From assembly GCA_009924965.1 (NCBI GenBank), contig RFQN01000093.1, forward strand, positions 1 to 5,880: a stretch of 5,880 nucleotides of DNA, given 5' to 3'. This DNA is from Verrucomicrobiota bacterium (GTDB lineage Bacteria; Verrucomicrobiota; Verrucomicrobiia; Opitutales; UBA953). Of this stretch, positions 1 through 5,880 are shown in pieces. The notes beneath the pieces are model-generated. The model was given only the letters and a program-made list of their open reading frames with translations, was not told the DNA's origin and made no database searches. Each line of letters opens with the position of its first letter. The stretch's first letter is position 1. Made by a program: the position numbers and the translations under genes.

Positions 1-609
1 CTCCACACAAATCCCACACGTCTTCCCATCGCAGCCGCGTGCCGTGCAGTGCTCGCGGCCGTAGAAGATGATGCGGAGGTGAAGTTGGTTCCAGGCGTCT
101 TCGGGGAAGACTTTCTTGAGGTCGCGTTCGACCTGTTCGACCGATTTCCCCGGACTGAGCTTCCAGCGCTTGGCGAGGCGGTGGATGTGCGTGTCCACCG
201 GGAAGGCCGGCACGCCGAAAGCCTGGGCCATCACGACCGACGCGGTCTTGTGTCCGACCCCGGGCAGCTCCTCGAGTTCCGCGAAGGTCCGGGGGACCTG
301 CCCACCGTGCTTGGTCATGATCAATTGGGCCAATCCCACGAGCGCCTTGGACTTCTGCGGGGCGAGGCCAAGCTGTCGGATCAGCCCCAAGACCTTCTCC
401 ACCGGCATGGCCGCCATCCGCGCCGGCGTCCCGGCGACCGCGAACAACGCCGGCGTCACTTCGTTCACCTTCTTGTCCGTGCATTGGGCGGACAGCACGA
501 CCGCGACCAAGAGCGTGAACGCGTCCGTGTGGTCCAACGGGATCGGGGTGGTCGGATAGAGCTTCGCCAGCTCGCGGGCGACATAATCGGCTCGTTGCTG
601 GCGCGTCAT
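1..609 (-). CDS. nth: Endonuclease III, DNA glycosylase/AP lyase (C-terminus cut by window edge)
   Basis: Base-excision-repair enzyme that removes oxidised pyrimidines and nicks the abasic site by beta-elimination. Seen: 203 codons read without a stop from ATG at 609-607 to base 1. The N-terminus (MTRQQRADYVARELAKLYP, then LLVAVVLSAQCTDKKVN) matches the family's first helices and its LLSAQ-TD signature. The helix-hairpin-helix is LPGVGHKTASVV at about residues 115-126, with catalytic Lys121 (E. coli Lys120). VDTHIHR at 138-144 supplies the catalytic Asp139 (E. coli Asp138). Cysteines at 188, 193, 198 and 201 should hold the [4Fe-4S] cluster, but their spacing (CX4CX4CX2C) differs from the usual CX6CX2CX5C. 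The E. coli protein is 211 residues, so only a short tail is probably missing. The start is chosen from family length; no Shine-Dalgarno motif precedes it. An in-frame GTG at 666-664 would add 19 residues unlike the family. It is divergent from gcvP. Confidence 0.95.
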   Translation of the reverse strand, partial: MTRQQRADYVARELAKLYPTTPIPLDHTDAFTLLVAVVLSAQCTDKKVNEVTPALFAVAGTPARMAAMPVEKVLGLIRQLGLAPQKSKALVGLAQLIMTKHGGQVPRTFAELEELPGVGHKTASVVMAQAFGVPAFPVDTHIHRLAKRWKLSPGKSVEQVERDLKKVFPEDAWNQLHLRIIFYGREHCTARGCDGKTCGICVE

Positions 610-787
610 GAAATCGACCGTAAACCTGCGGCCAATGAAGGCAAACGCCCATGACGACTTATTCACATGCCCCGAAGCGGGGTGACTTCGCCTAATGGGA
701 AAACCATCTTCCGCTAATACCCCCACCCCTCCAAGGTGGACGGTTGCGAGGGCGTCTCCCCGCTTCAAAAAACACACCCACTCTCTC
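610..787. promoter_or_regulatory. Divergent intergenic region between nth and gcvP
   Basis: This 178-base spacer must hold the 5' signals for nth (minus) and gcvP (plus), as both genes read outward from it. I could not find a convincing -35/-10 pair in either direction. TAATAC at 715-720 (plus) and GAATAA around 660 (minus) are -10-like but have no acceptable -35 partner. Neither gene has a Shine-Dalgarno motif near its start: gcvP is preceded by A-rich then CT-rich sequence. Small potential hairpins lie at 670-690 and 723-739 (CCACC, 7-base loop, GGTGG). No glycine riboswitch core was recognised. The promoter role is inferred from position alone. Confidence 0.45.
670..690. other. Small hairpin with an alternative pairing upstream of gcvP
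   Basis: CCCCG (670-674), loop AAG, CGGGG (678-682) is a perfect 5-bp inverted repeat. An overlapping alternative pairs CGAAG (673-677) with CTTCG (686-690) across an 8-base loop. The two cannot form together because they share bases 673-677. The element lies about 100 bases before the gcvP start and 60 bases before the nth start. Repeats this short occur by chance in GC-rich DNA, so a function is speculative. Confidence 0.25.
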
Positions 788-3766
788 ATGGCCCAACTGC
801 CCTACGATCCTTCCAAAATCTCGCGCGAACTCTCCCGGCACTACATCCCGGCGAGCGAGGCGGACATCCAGGCGATGTTCCGAGCCGTCGGCTCGACGAA
901 GTTCAGCGACATGTACCAGCATATCTCGGCAGATATGAAGTTCCCCGGCCAGCTCAACCTCCCGGATGAACTCGAGTACGCCGCGCTCGCGGACCGCATG
1001 CTCGCGCTCTCGCAGCGCAACGACGCCAAGACCGGCTTCCTCGGCGACGGCCTGCAGGTCTACCGCACGCATGAAATCGTCGGCCACGTCTGCTCGATCC
1101 GCAACCTCACGACGTCGTACACGCCCTACCAGCCGGAACGCTCCCAGGGCACGCTCATCACGCACTGGATCTACCAGTCGACGCTCGCCCAGCTGACCGG
1201 CTTCGAAGCCGTCAACTCCTCCCTCTACGACCGCGCCAGCGCGCTCTTCGAAGCCGCCGTCTGCGCCGTCCGCATGTCCGAGGCCGACACCGTCCTCGTC
1301 GCGGCCAACCTCTTCCCGGGCGACCTGGAAGTCCTCCGCACCCATTGCGCCGAGACGTCGGTGAAGCTCGAGTTCCTCGCGCCAGAAGAAGAAACCGGCC
1401 GCATCCGCGGCGCCGCCATCCGGGCCCGCGTCGCCGCGCTCGGCGGCAAGGTCGCCGCCGTCATCTTCCCGCAGGTCAATAACCTCGGCCTCGTCGAGGA
1501 CACCGATGAGCTGGCCGATGCGTGCGCCGACGCCGGCGTGAAGTCCATCGCGGTCATCGACCCGATGCTCCTCGCCACCGGCGGCCTCAAGGCCCCGGCG
1601 CACTATGGCCGCCAAGGCGCGGACATCCTCGTCGGCGAAGGCCAGCACCTCGCCATCGGCGCCAACTTCGGCGGCCCCGGCCTCGGCATCTTCGCCGTCC
1701 GCCACAACGCCGAGCGCAAGAACGAGGTCCGCGAGACCCCAGGCCGCTTCGTCGGCAAGGCCAAGGACAACGCCGGCCGCGACTGCATCGTCATGGTGCT
1801 CTCCACCCGCGAGCAGCACATCCGCAAGGATAAGGCCACGTCCAACATCTGCTCCAACCAGGCCTTCATCGCCACCATCGCCGGCGCCGCCATCCTCGCC
1901 CGCGGCGAGGCCGGCATGGCCGCCAGCTGCACCGCCGGACGCGACCGCGCGCACCGCGCCGCCGCCCGCCTGCACACCATCCCCGGACTCAAGGTCTGCT
2001 ACGCGCAGCAGGCCTTCTGGAACGAGTTCAGCCTGATGCTCCCGGAACCCGCCGCCGCCGTGCTCGCCAAGGGCCGCGCCGCCGGCCTGCACCTCGGGGT
2101 CGACATCACCGGCCGCACGCCCTGCAACTGCTCGCTGCTCAAGATCTCGTTCAGCGACATCCAGTCCGACGCCGACGCCGACCGCTTGGTCGCGTTCTTC
2201 GAAGGCCTCTACGGCAAGGCGACGGGCCAGGCCACCCTGCCCGCCGTCCCGGCGCACCTGCTGCGCGCCACGCCCGTCGGCCTCCCGTCCTTCCCGCTCG
2301 CCGAACTCAAGGCGTACTACACCAAGCTCGGCGAACTCAACGTCTCGCCCGACACCGGCTGCTTCCCGCTGGGTTCGTGCACGATGAAGTACAACCCGCA
2401 CATCAACGATTGGGCCGCCGGCCTACCGGGCTTCACCGCGCTGCACCCGCAAGCCCCCGCCGAAGACGCGCAAGGCTCGCTCGAGCTTCTCTGGCAGATC
2501 CAGCAGTGGATGCAGGCCATCACCGGCCTGCCGGGCGTGACCACGCAGCCCGTCGCAGGCGCGCAAGGCGAACTCGTCGGCCTCAAGCTCTTCCAGGCCT
2601 ACCACCGCCACCACGGCCAGGCCCACCGCGACATCCTGCTCATCCCGTCCACGGCCCACGGCACGAACTTCGCTACGGCCACGACCGCCGGCTACGTCAA
2701 TCGCCAGCGCGCCGACGGCGCCCCTTCCGGCATCGTCATCCTCAAGTCCGCCCCCGACGGCCGCGTCGACCAGGCCGACTTCGACGCCAAGATCGCCCAG
2801 TACGGTGACCGCGTCGCCGGCATGATGGTGACCAACCCGAACACCTCGGGCGTCTTCGAGACCGACTTCAAGCGCATGGCCGACGCCGTGCACCGCGTCG
2901 GCGGCCTGGTCTACATGGACGGCGCGAACATGAACGCCATCGCCGGCTGGGTGAACCTCGATCAGCTCGGCGTGGACGCCGTGCACAACAACCTGCACAA
3001 GACCTGGACCGTCCCGCACGGCGGCGGCGGCCCCGGCGACGGCATCGTCGGCGTCTCCTCCCGCTTGGTCGACTTCCTGCCGGGCTTCCAGATCGAGAAG
3101 CATGGCGACCGCTTCGTCGCGGTCCGCCCGAAGCACAGCATCGGCTCCTTCCACCGCCACTGGGGCAACTTCGCCCACAAGGTGCGCGTCTACTCCTACC
3201 TCCTCCGCCTCGGCCACGCCGGCGTCCAGCGCATGTCCGCGATGTCGGTCCTCGCCAGCCGCTACCTGTTCAGCCGCCTCGGGAAGCAGTTCCCGTCCCT
3301 GCCCGCCGCCGCCGACGGCGTGCCGCGTATGCACGAGTTCATCCTCACGCTCACGGAGGAGGACTTCAAGCGCATCGAGGCCGCGGGCATCCCGCGCGCG
3401 AACATCATCTCGCGCGTCGGCAAGCTCTTCCTCGACTTCGGCTTCCACGCCCCGACCGTCGCCTTCCCCGAGGTCTTCGGCCTGATGATCGAGCCGACGG
3501 AGTCCTACACCAAGGACGAACTCGACCGCTTCGCCGACGCCGTCCAGGCCATCGGCGAACTCATCCGCTCGAACCCCGAGGTGCTCAAGTCCGCCCCGCG
3601 CTTCACGCCGGTCGACCGCGTCGATGAGGTCGCCGCGAACCGCAGCCTCGTGCTCAGCGAACACCTGACGGCCCTGCCCAAGGTGAACGAGAACCGCCTC
3701 TCGCCGGTCCTGCTCAACGCGATGCCCGTCGCCGAGATCAAGGCCCGCATCCTGGCGACGGTCTAA
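788..3766 (+). CDS. gcvP: Glycine dehydrogenase (decarboxylating), fused P-protein of the glycine cleavage system
   Basis: PLP enzyme that decarboxylates glycine and passes the aminomethyl group to the lipoyl arm of GcvH; it works in the cytoplasm with GcvT, GcvH and Lpd. The product is 992 residues (E. coli 957). The N-terminal half (about 1-460) is GcvPA-like, with YIPASEADIQAM near the start and SYTPYQPERSQG around 110-121. It has no PLP lysine, as expected. The C-terminal half (about 490-992) is GcvPB-like: DTGCFPLGSCTMKYNP from 522, AHGTN around 623-627, MDGANMNA, then NNLHKTWTVPHGGGGPG with the PLP-binding Lys738 (codon 2999-3001). I chose ATG 788 because family similarity begins there. 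The frame is open back to ATG 695, but those 31 extra residues are low-complexity and unlike GcvP. No Shine-Dalgarno motif is visible. No gcvT or gcvH is adjacent, so it is probably monocistronic. Codons are strongly C-ending (GCC, GGC, CTC, ATC), more than in the neighbours, which suggests high expression. Confidence 0.96.
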   Translation: MAQLPYDPSKISRELSRHYIPASEADIQAMFRAVGSTKFSDMYQHISADMKFPGQLNLPDELEYAALADRMLALSQRNDAKTGFLGDGLQVYRTHEIVGHVCSIRNLTTSYTPYQPERSQGTLITHWIYQSTLAQLTGFEAVNSSLYDRASALFEAAVCAVRMSEADTVLVAANLFPGDLEVLRTHCAETSVKLEFLAPEEETGRIRGAAIRARVAALGGKVAAVIFPQVNNLGLVEDTDELADACADAGVKSIAVIDPMLLATGGLKAPAHYGRQGADILVGEGQHLAIGANFGGPGLGIFAVRHNAERKNEVRETPGRFVGKAKDNAGRDCIVMVLSTREQHIRKDKATSNICSNQAFIATIAGAAILARGEAGMAASCTAGRDRAHRAAARLHTIPGLKVCYAQQAFWNEFSLMLPEPAAAVLAKGRAAGLHLGVDITGRTPCNCSLLKISFSDIQSDADADRLVAFFEGLYGKATGQATLPAVPAHLLRATPVGLPSFPLAELKAYYTKLGELNVSPDTGCFPLGSCTMKYNPHINDWAAGLPGFTALHPQAPAEDAQGSLELLWQIQQWMQAITGLPGVTTQPVAGAQGELVGLKLFQAYHRHHGQAHRDILLIPSTAHGTNFATATTAGYVNRQRADGAPSGIVILKSAPDGRVDQADFDAKIAQYGDRVAGMMVTNPNTSGVFETDFKRMADAVHRVGGLVYMDGANMNAIAGWVNLDQLGVDAVHNNLHKTWTVPHGGGGPGDGIVGVSSRLVDFLPGFQIEKHGDRFVAVRPKHSIGSFHRHWGNFAHKVRVYSYLLRLGHAGVQRMSAMSVLASRYLFSRLGKQFPSLPAAADGVPRMHEFILTLTEEDFKRIEAAGIPRANIISRVGKLFLDFGFHAPTVAFPEVFGLMIEPTESYTKDELDRFADAVQAIGELIRSNPEVLKSAPRFTPVDRVDEVAANRSLVLSEHLTALPKVNENRLSPVLLNAMPVAEIKARILATV

Positions 3767-3779
3767 GGCTCCGCCTTAG
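3763..3779. terminator. Hairpin between convergent genes containing both stop codons
   Basis: CTAAGGC (3763-3769), loop TCC, GCCTTAG (3773-3779) is a perfect 7-bp inverted repeat. The left arm contains the gcvP stop TAA (3764-3766), and the right arm contains the kinase stop, TAA on the minus strand (3778-3776). By symmetry it can fold in RNA from either strand, so a bidirectional terminator or 3'-end stabiliser is plausible. Neither side has a T-run, so it is not a classical intrinsic terminator. The repeat is directly seen; the role is inferred. Confidence 0.5.
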
Positions 3780-5233
3780 GCCGCCACGGGCAGGCGTACG
3801 CGGAAGGTCGTGCCACGGCCGACTTCGCTGGTGACGGCGATCGTGCCGCCGTGCGCCTCCACGGCCTGCTTGACGATGGCCAGGCCGAGGCCCGCGCCTT
3901 CGGTATGGCGGGAGCCTTCGGGGTCGATGCGGCGGAAGCGTTCGAAGATGTGCTCGAGGTTCTCAGCGGGGATGCCGCGGCCGTCATCCGCCACGCTGAG
4001 TTCAGCCTGACCATCGACGATGCCGGTCGTGACGACGACACGCACGCCAGCCGGGTTGTGCAGGATGGCGTTCATCACGAGGTTCAGGATGACTCGGCCC
4101 AACCGAGCCGGATCCGCCAGCACCGAGACGCCGTCGAGCTTGGCCTCCAAGGTGGCACCCTTTTCGCGCGACAGCCGCGCCAGCAGCGCGACGGCCTCAT
4201 CCGCGAGGTCGGCGAGGTCACACGGCGACTTCTCCACCGGCTGCGCCAGGTCGCCATGCGCCAACTCGAGCAAGCCATCGGAAATCGTCTTCATGCGGAG
4301 CGCGGCCTGTTTAATCGTCACCAACGCCTGGCGGTATTCCTCCGGCGTGCGTTCCTGCCGCAACGCCCCTTGGCTATCGGACAGAATGACGGTCAGCGGG
4401 GTCCGCAATTCATGCGAGGCGTCGGCCGTGAACTGCGTCACGCGGTCGCGGGCCTCGTTCATCTTGCCGAAGGTGTCGTTGAGGACGACCGCCAGACGGC
4501 CTAGTTCGCTCTCCGTGTCTTCGACGTCGATCTTCCGGCCATAGTCCCCCGCGGCGATGCCTTCGGCGTCGGCGGCGATGCGGTCGATGGGGCGCAGGGA
4601 GCGCCCGGCCAAGATCCAGCCAATGCCGCCCCCCAAGACCACCAGGATGATGCCGCCCAAGGTGAGCTTCCAGCCCAACAGGTGGAGCTCGGCCTCCAAG
4701 GCATGCGTATCCGTGCCGAAGACGACGATCATCTGGCCAGGCGGACGATGGACCAACATGCGCTGGCCGAGATGCGAGACCATCAGGTTGACGGGCTGGC
4801 GGGCCTTGGCCGTGCCTTCGGTCTCCTCCACGACCTCTTCCCGGCAACGCTCAACCAAAGCGGGCTCGACCGGCGCGGTCGCGGTCTGGAACTGGACCGG
4901 GCCGGCCATGTCGGCGACGAAGACCCAGGTCTTCTCCTTGGCCAAGGAAGTCAGGGCCGCCTCGGCCTTGGCTTGCCGTTGCTGCGGGTTGTCCTGATTC
5001 CGCGGACGGCCGTTCGGATTGGGCGGAGGCGTGCGGCCAGCGTTGCCCCCTAGGGCGAGGTCATTCACCGCGCCCATGTGCGTGGACATCATCTCCCGCA
5101 ACTGCAGGTCGACCGCCTGCAGACGGTTCTGACGCTCGTGCTGATAAAAGGCCACGAGCAAGACCGTCGCGGTGGTGGCGAGGAGGCCGAAGTTCCAGGC
5201 GAGGATCCGCCAGCGAATGGAATGGAAGACCAT
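3776..5233 (-). CDS. Membrane sensor histidine kinase (HAMP, HisKA, HATPase_c)
   Basis: Inner-membrane kinase of a two-component system, 485 residues, expected to autophosphorylate on histidine and pass phosphate to the adjacent regulator. Domain order: membrane segment about 11-29; extracytoplasmic region about 30-188 with a Pro/Asn/Gln-rich stretch at 64-87; second membrane segment about 189-209 (GGIILVVLGGGIGWILAG); HAMP about 210-262; HisKA H-box ASHELRTPL with phospho-acceptor His274; N-box NLVMNAILHNP (384-394); G1 DDGRGIP (416-422); F-box IFERFRRID (429-437); G2 GAGLGLAIVK (446-455). All catalytic motifs are intact. The ATG lies 3 bases after the regulator's TAG, with no Shine-Dalgarno motif, so translational coupling is likely. 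The architecture resembles the broad OmpR-partner kinases such as the CusS/QseC-like group. The sensor region has no motif I recognise, so the signal is unknown and no gene symbol is justified. Confidence 0.95.
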   Translation of the reverse strand: MVFHSIRWRILAWNFGLLATTATVLLVAFYQHERQNRLQAVDLQLREMMSTHMGAVNDLALGGNAGRTPPPNPNGRPRNQDNPQQRQAKAEAALTSLAKEKTWVFVADMAGPVQFQTATAPVEPALVERCREEVVEETEGTAKARQPVNLMVSHLGQRMLVHRPPGQMIVVFGTDTHALEAELHLLGWKLTLGGIILVVLGGGIGWILAGRSLRPIDRIAADAEGIAAGDYGRKIDVEDTESELGRLAVVLNDTFGKMNEARDRVTQFTADASHELRTPLTVILSDSQGALRQERTPEEYRQALVTIKQAALRMKTISDGLLELAHGDLAQPVEKSPCDLADLADEAVALLARLSREKGATLEAKLDGVSVLADPARLGRVILNLVMNAILHNPAGVRVVVTTGIVDGQAELSVADDGRGIPAENLEHIFERFRRIDPEGSRHTEGAGLGLAIVKQAVEAHGGTIAVTSEVGRGTTFRVRLPVAA

Positions 5234-5236
5234 GGT

Positions 5237-5880
5237 CTAGTTGCCGACGGCGGGGATTTCGTAACCCATGCCGCGGCGCGTCCGGATGAGGTCGTTCCCC
5301 AGTTTGCGGCGCAGGTTGCACACATGCACCTCCAGGAGATTGGACAAGGTGTCTTCGTTCTCGTCGAAGAGGTGCTCGTAGAGCTCGGCGCGCGTCACGA
5401 CCGCCCCGCGACGATGCGCGAGGTATTCGAGCAAGGCGTACTCGCGGCCCGTCAAGGGCTCCAGCTGGCCGGCCTTGGTCACGCGGCGCGAGACCGTATC
5501 GATGACGACGCCCCCGAGCGTAAAGGTCGCGCCCCCGCCGCTGTGGTTGCGGCGGACGAGCGCGCGCACGCGCGCCAGCAGTTCCTGCTGCACGAAGGGC
5601 TTGGCCAAGTAGTCGTCGGCGCCGAGGTCGAGCCCGACGACGCGGTCCTCGACCGAATTACGGGCGGTCAGCATCATGACCGGGGTGCGCTTCACGCTGC
5701 GCAGACGCCGCAGTACCTCGCGCCCGTCCATGCCCGGCATCATGTAATCGAGCACGATCGCGTCGTAGTCAAAGTCCTTGGCCTTCTGCAGGCCGTCGAT
5801 GCCGTTGGGAGCCGCGTCGACCGCGTAGCCTTCTTCACGAAAGAGCTTCACCAGGCCGTTTCGGAGGTCGGCTTCGTCTT
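5237..5880 (-). CDS. OmpR/PhoB-family response regulator (N-terminus beyond window edge)
   Basis: DNA-binding transcription regulator, the cytoplasmic partner of the kinase immediately downstream. There are 213 visible residues from the first full codon (5878-5876) to TAG (5239-5237). The receiver domain begins DEADLRNGL, aligning with PhoB from Asp10 onward. The preceding cut codon ends in AA, compatible with the Glu of the usual acidic pair. The phospho-acceptor is Asp44 (VLDYMMPGMDG, codon 5749-5747), the switch Thr is in MLTAR (about 71) and the conserved Lys93 is in AKPF. A winged-helix effector domain covers about 117-209, with LTGREYALLEYLAHRRG, then VHVCNLRRKLG and the wing ending RRGMGYEIP. 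An in-frame GTG at 5851-5849 is not the true start: it would remove the first strand and acidic pocket, and the frame stays open with matching sequence to the edge. Roughly nine residues are missing. Target genes are not visible. Confidence 0.95.
   Translation of the reverse strand, partial: DEADLRNGLVKLFREEGYAVDAAPNGIDGLQKAKDFDYDAIVLDYMMPGMDGREVLRRLRSVKRTPVMMLTARNSVEDRVVGLDLGADDYLAKPFVQQELLARVRALVRRNHSGGGATFTLGGVVIDTVSRRVTKAGQLEPLTGREYALLEYLAHRRGAVVTRAELYEHLFDENEDTLSNLLEVHVCNLRRKLGNDLIRTRRGMGYEIPAVGN

Noticed and set aside
49..654. Plus-strand open frames of 201 and 147 codons over the left end
   Set aside because: They are shadows of nth on the minus strand, which carries the catalytic Lys, Asp and cysteine motifs.
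610..787. Possible glycine riboswitch upstream of gcvP
   Set aside because: Glycine riboswitches are common before gcv genes, so I looked for the conserved GGAGAGA and GCCGAAGG-type core. Neither a core nor tandem aptamers are present; the GAAG at 674-677 is isolated.
692..2401. A 569-codon open frame antisense to the first half of gcvP
   Set aside because: It lies wholly opposite a well-supported gene and its translation is a low-complexity mix of Ala, Gly, Val, Glu, Asp and Arg, the expected mirror of C-ending codons. It has no recognisable domain.
2423..3664. A 413-codon open frame antisense to the second half of gcvP
   Set aside because: Same composition artefact: rich in Val, Ala, Asp, Glu, Gly and His with no motif. 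Lack of TTA, CTA and TCA codons in gcvP keeps the opposite strand free of stops.
3851..5053. Several plus-strand open frames over the kinase gene
   Set aside because: The minus strand shows a complete histidine kinase with every catalytic box. The plus-strand translations have no domain signatures.
5237..5851. Response regulator starting at GTG 5851
   Set aside because: The frame remains open to the window edge and the upstream codons encode the conserved start of the receiver domain including the acidic pocket, so the gene is cut by the edge.

Overview
This is an ordinary chromosomal window from a GC-rich bacterium with four protein-coding genes. I see no mobile element, CRISPR array, tRNA or rRNA. 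The fused glycine dehydrogenase built from GcvPA-like and GcvPB-like halves, the strong preference for C/G-ending codons and the lack of recognisable Shine-Dalgarno motifs would fit a member of the Verrucomicrobiota or a related phylum. That placement is a guess from general features, not a demonstrated assignment.

Layout. Bases 1-609 (minus strand) carry most of nth, a base-excision-repair endonuclease III whose C-terminal end runs off the left edge. A 178-base divergent spacer (610-787) follows, with two or three small hairpins but no clear promoter or riboswitch. Bases 788-3766 (plus strand) carry gcvP, a 992-residue single-chain P-protein of the glycine cleavage system. It stands alone: no gcvT, gcvH or lpd is visible beside it. 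At 3763-3779 a perfect 7-bp hairpin contains both its stop codon and the stop codon of the gene arriving from the other strand. Bases 3776-5233 (minus) encode a membrane-bound sensor histidine kinase. Bases 5237-5880 (minus) encode its OmpR/PhoB-type response regulator, whose first roughly nine residues lie beyond the right edge.

How the genes relate. The regulator and kinase form a two-gene unit, regulator first, with one codon between the stop of the first and the start of the second, so they are very probably co-transcribed and act as a phosphorelay pair. The signal and target genes cannot be read from this window. gcvP and the two-component pair converge tail to tail with only 9 bases between their stop codons. 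nth and gcvP diverge from the shared spacer. There is no visible functional link between the repair gene, the one-carbon/glycine gene and the signalling pair. I found no novel system. The points most worth a second look are the stop-codon-sharing convergent hairpin, the non-standard cysteine spacing in Nth and the isolated fused gcvP.
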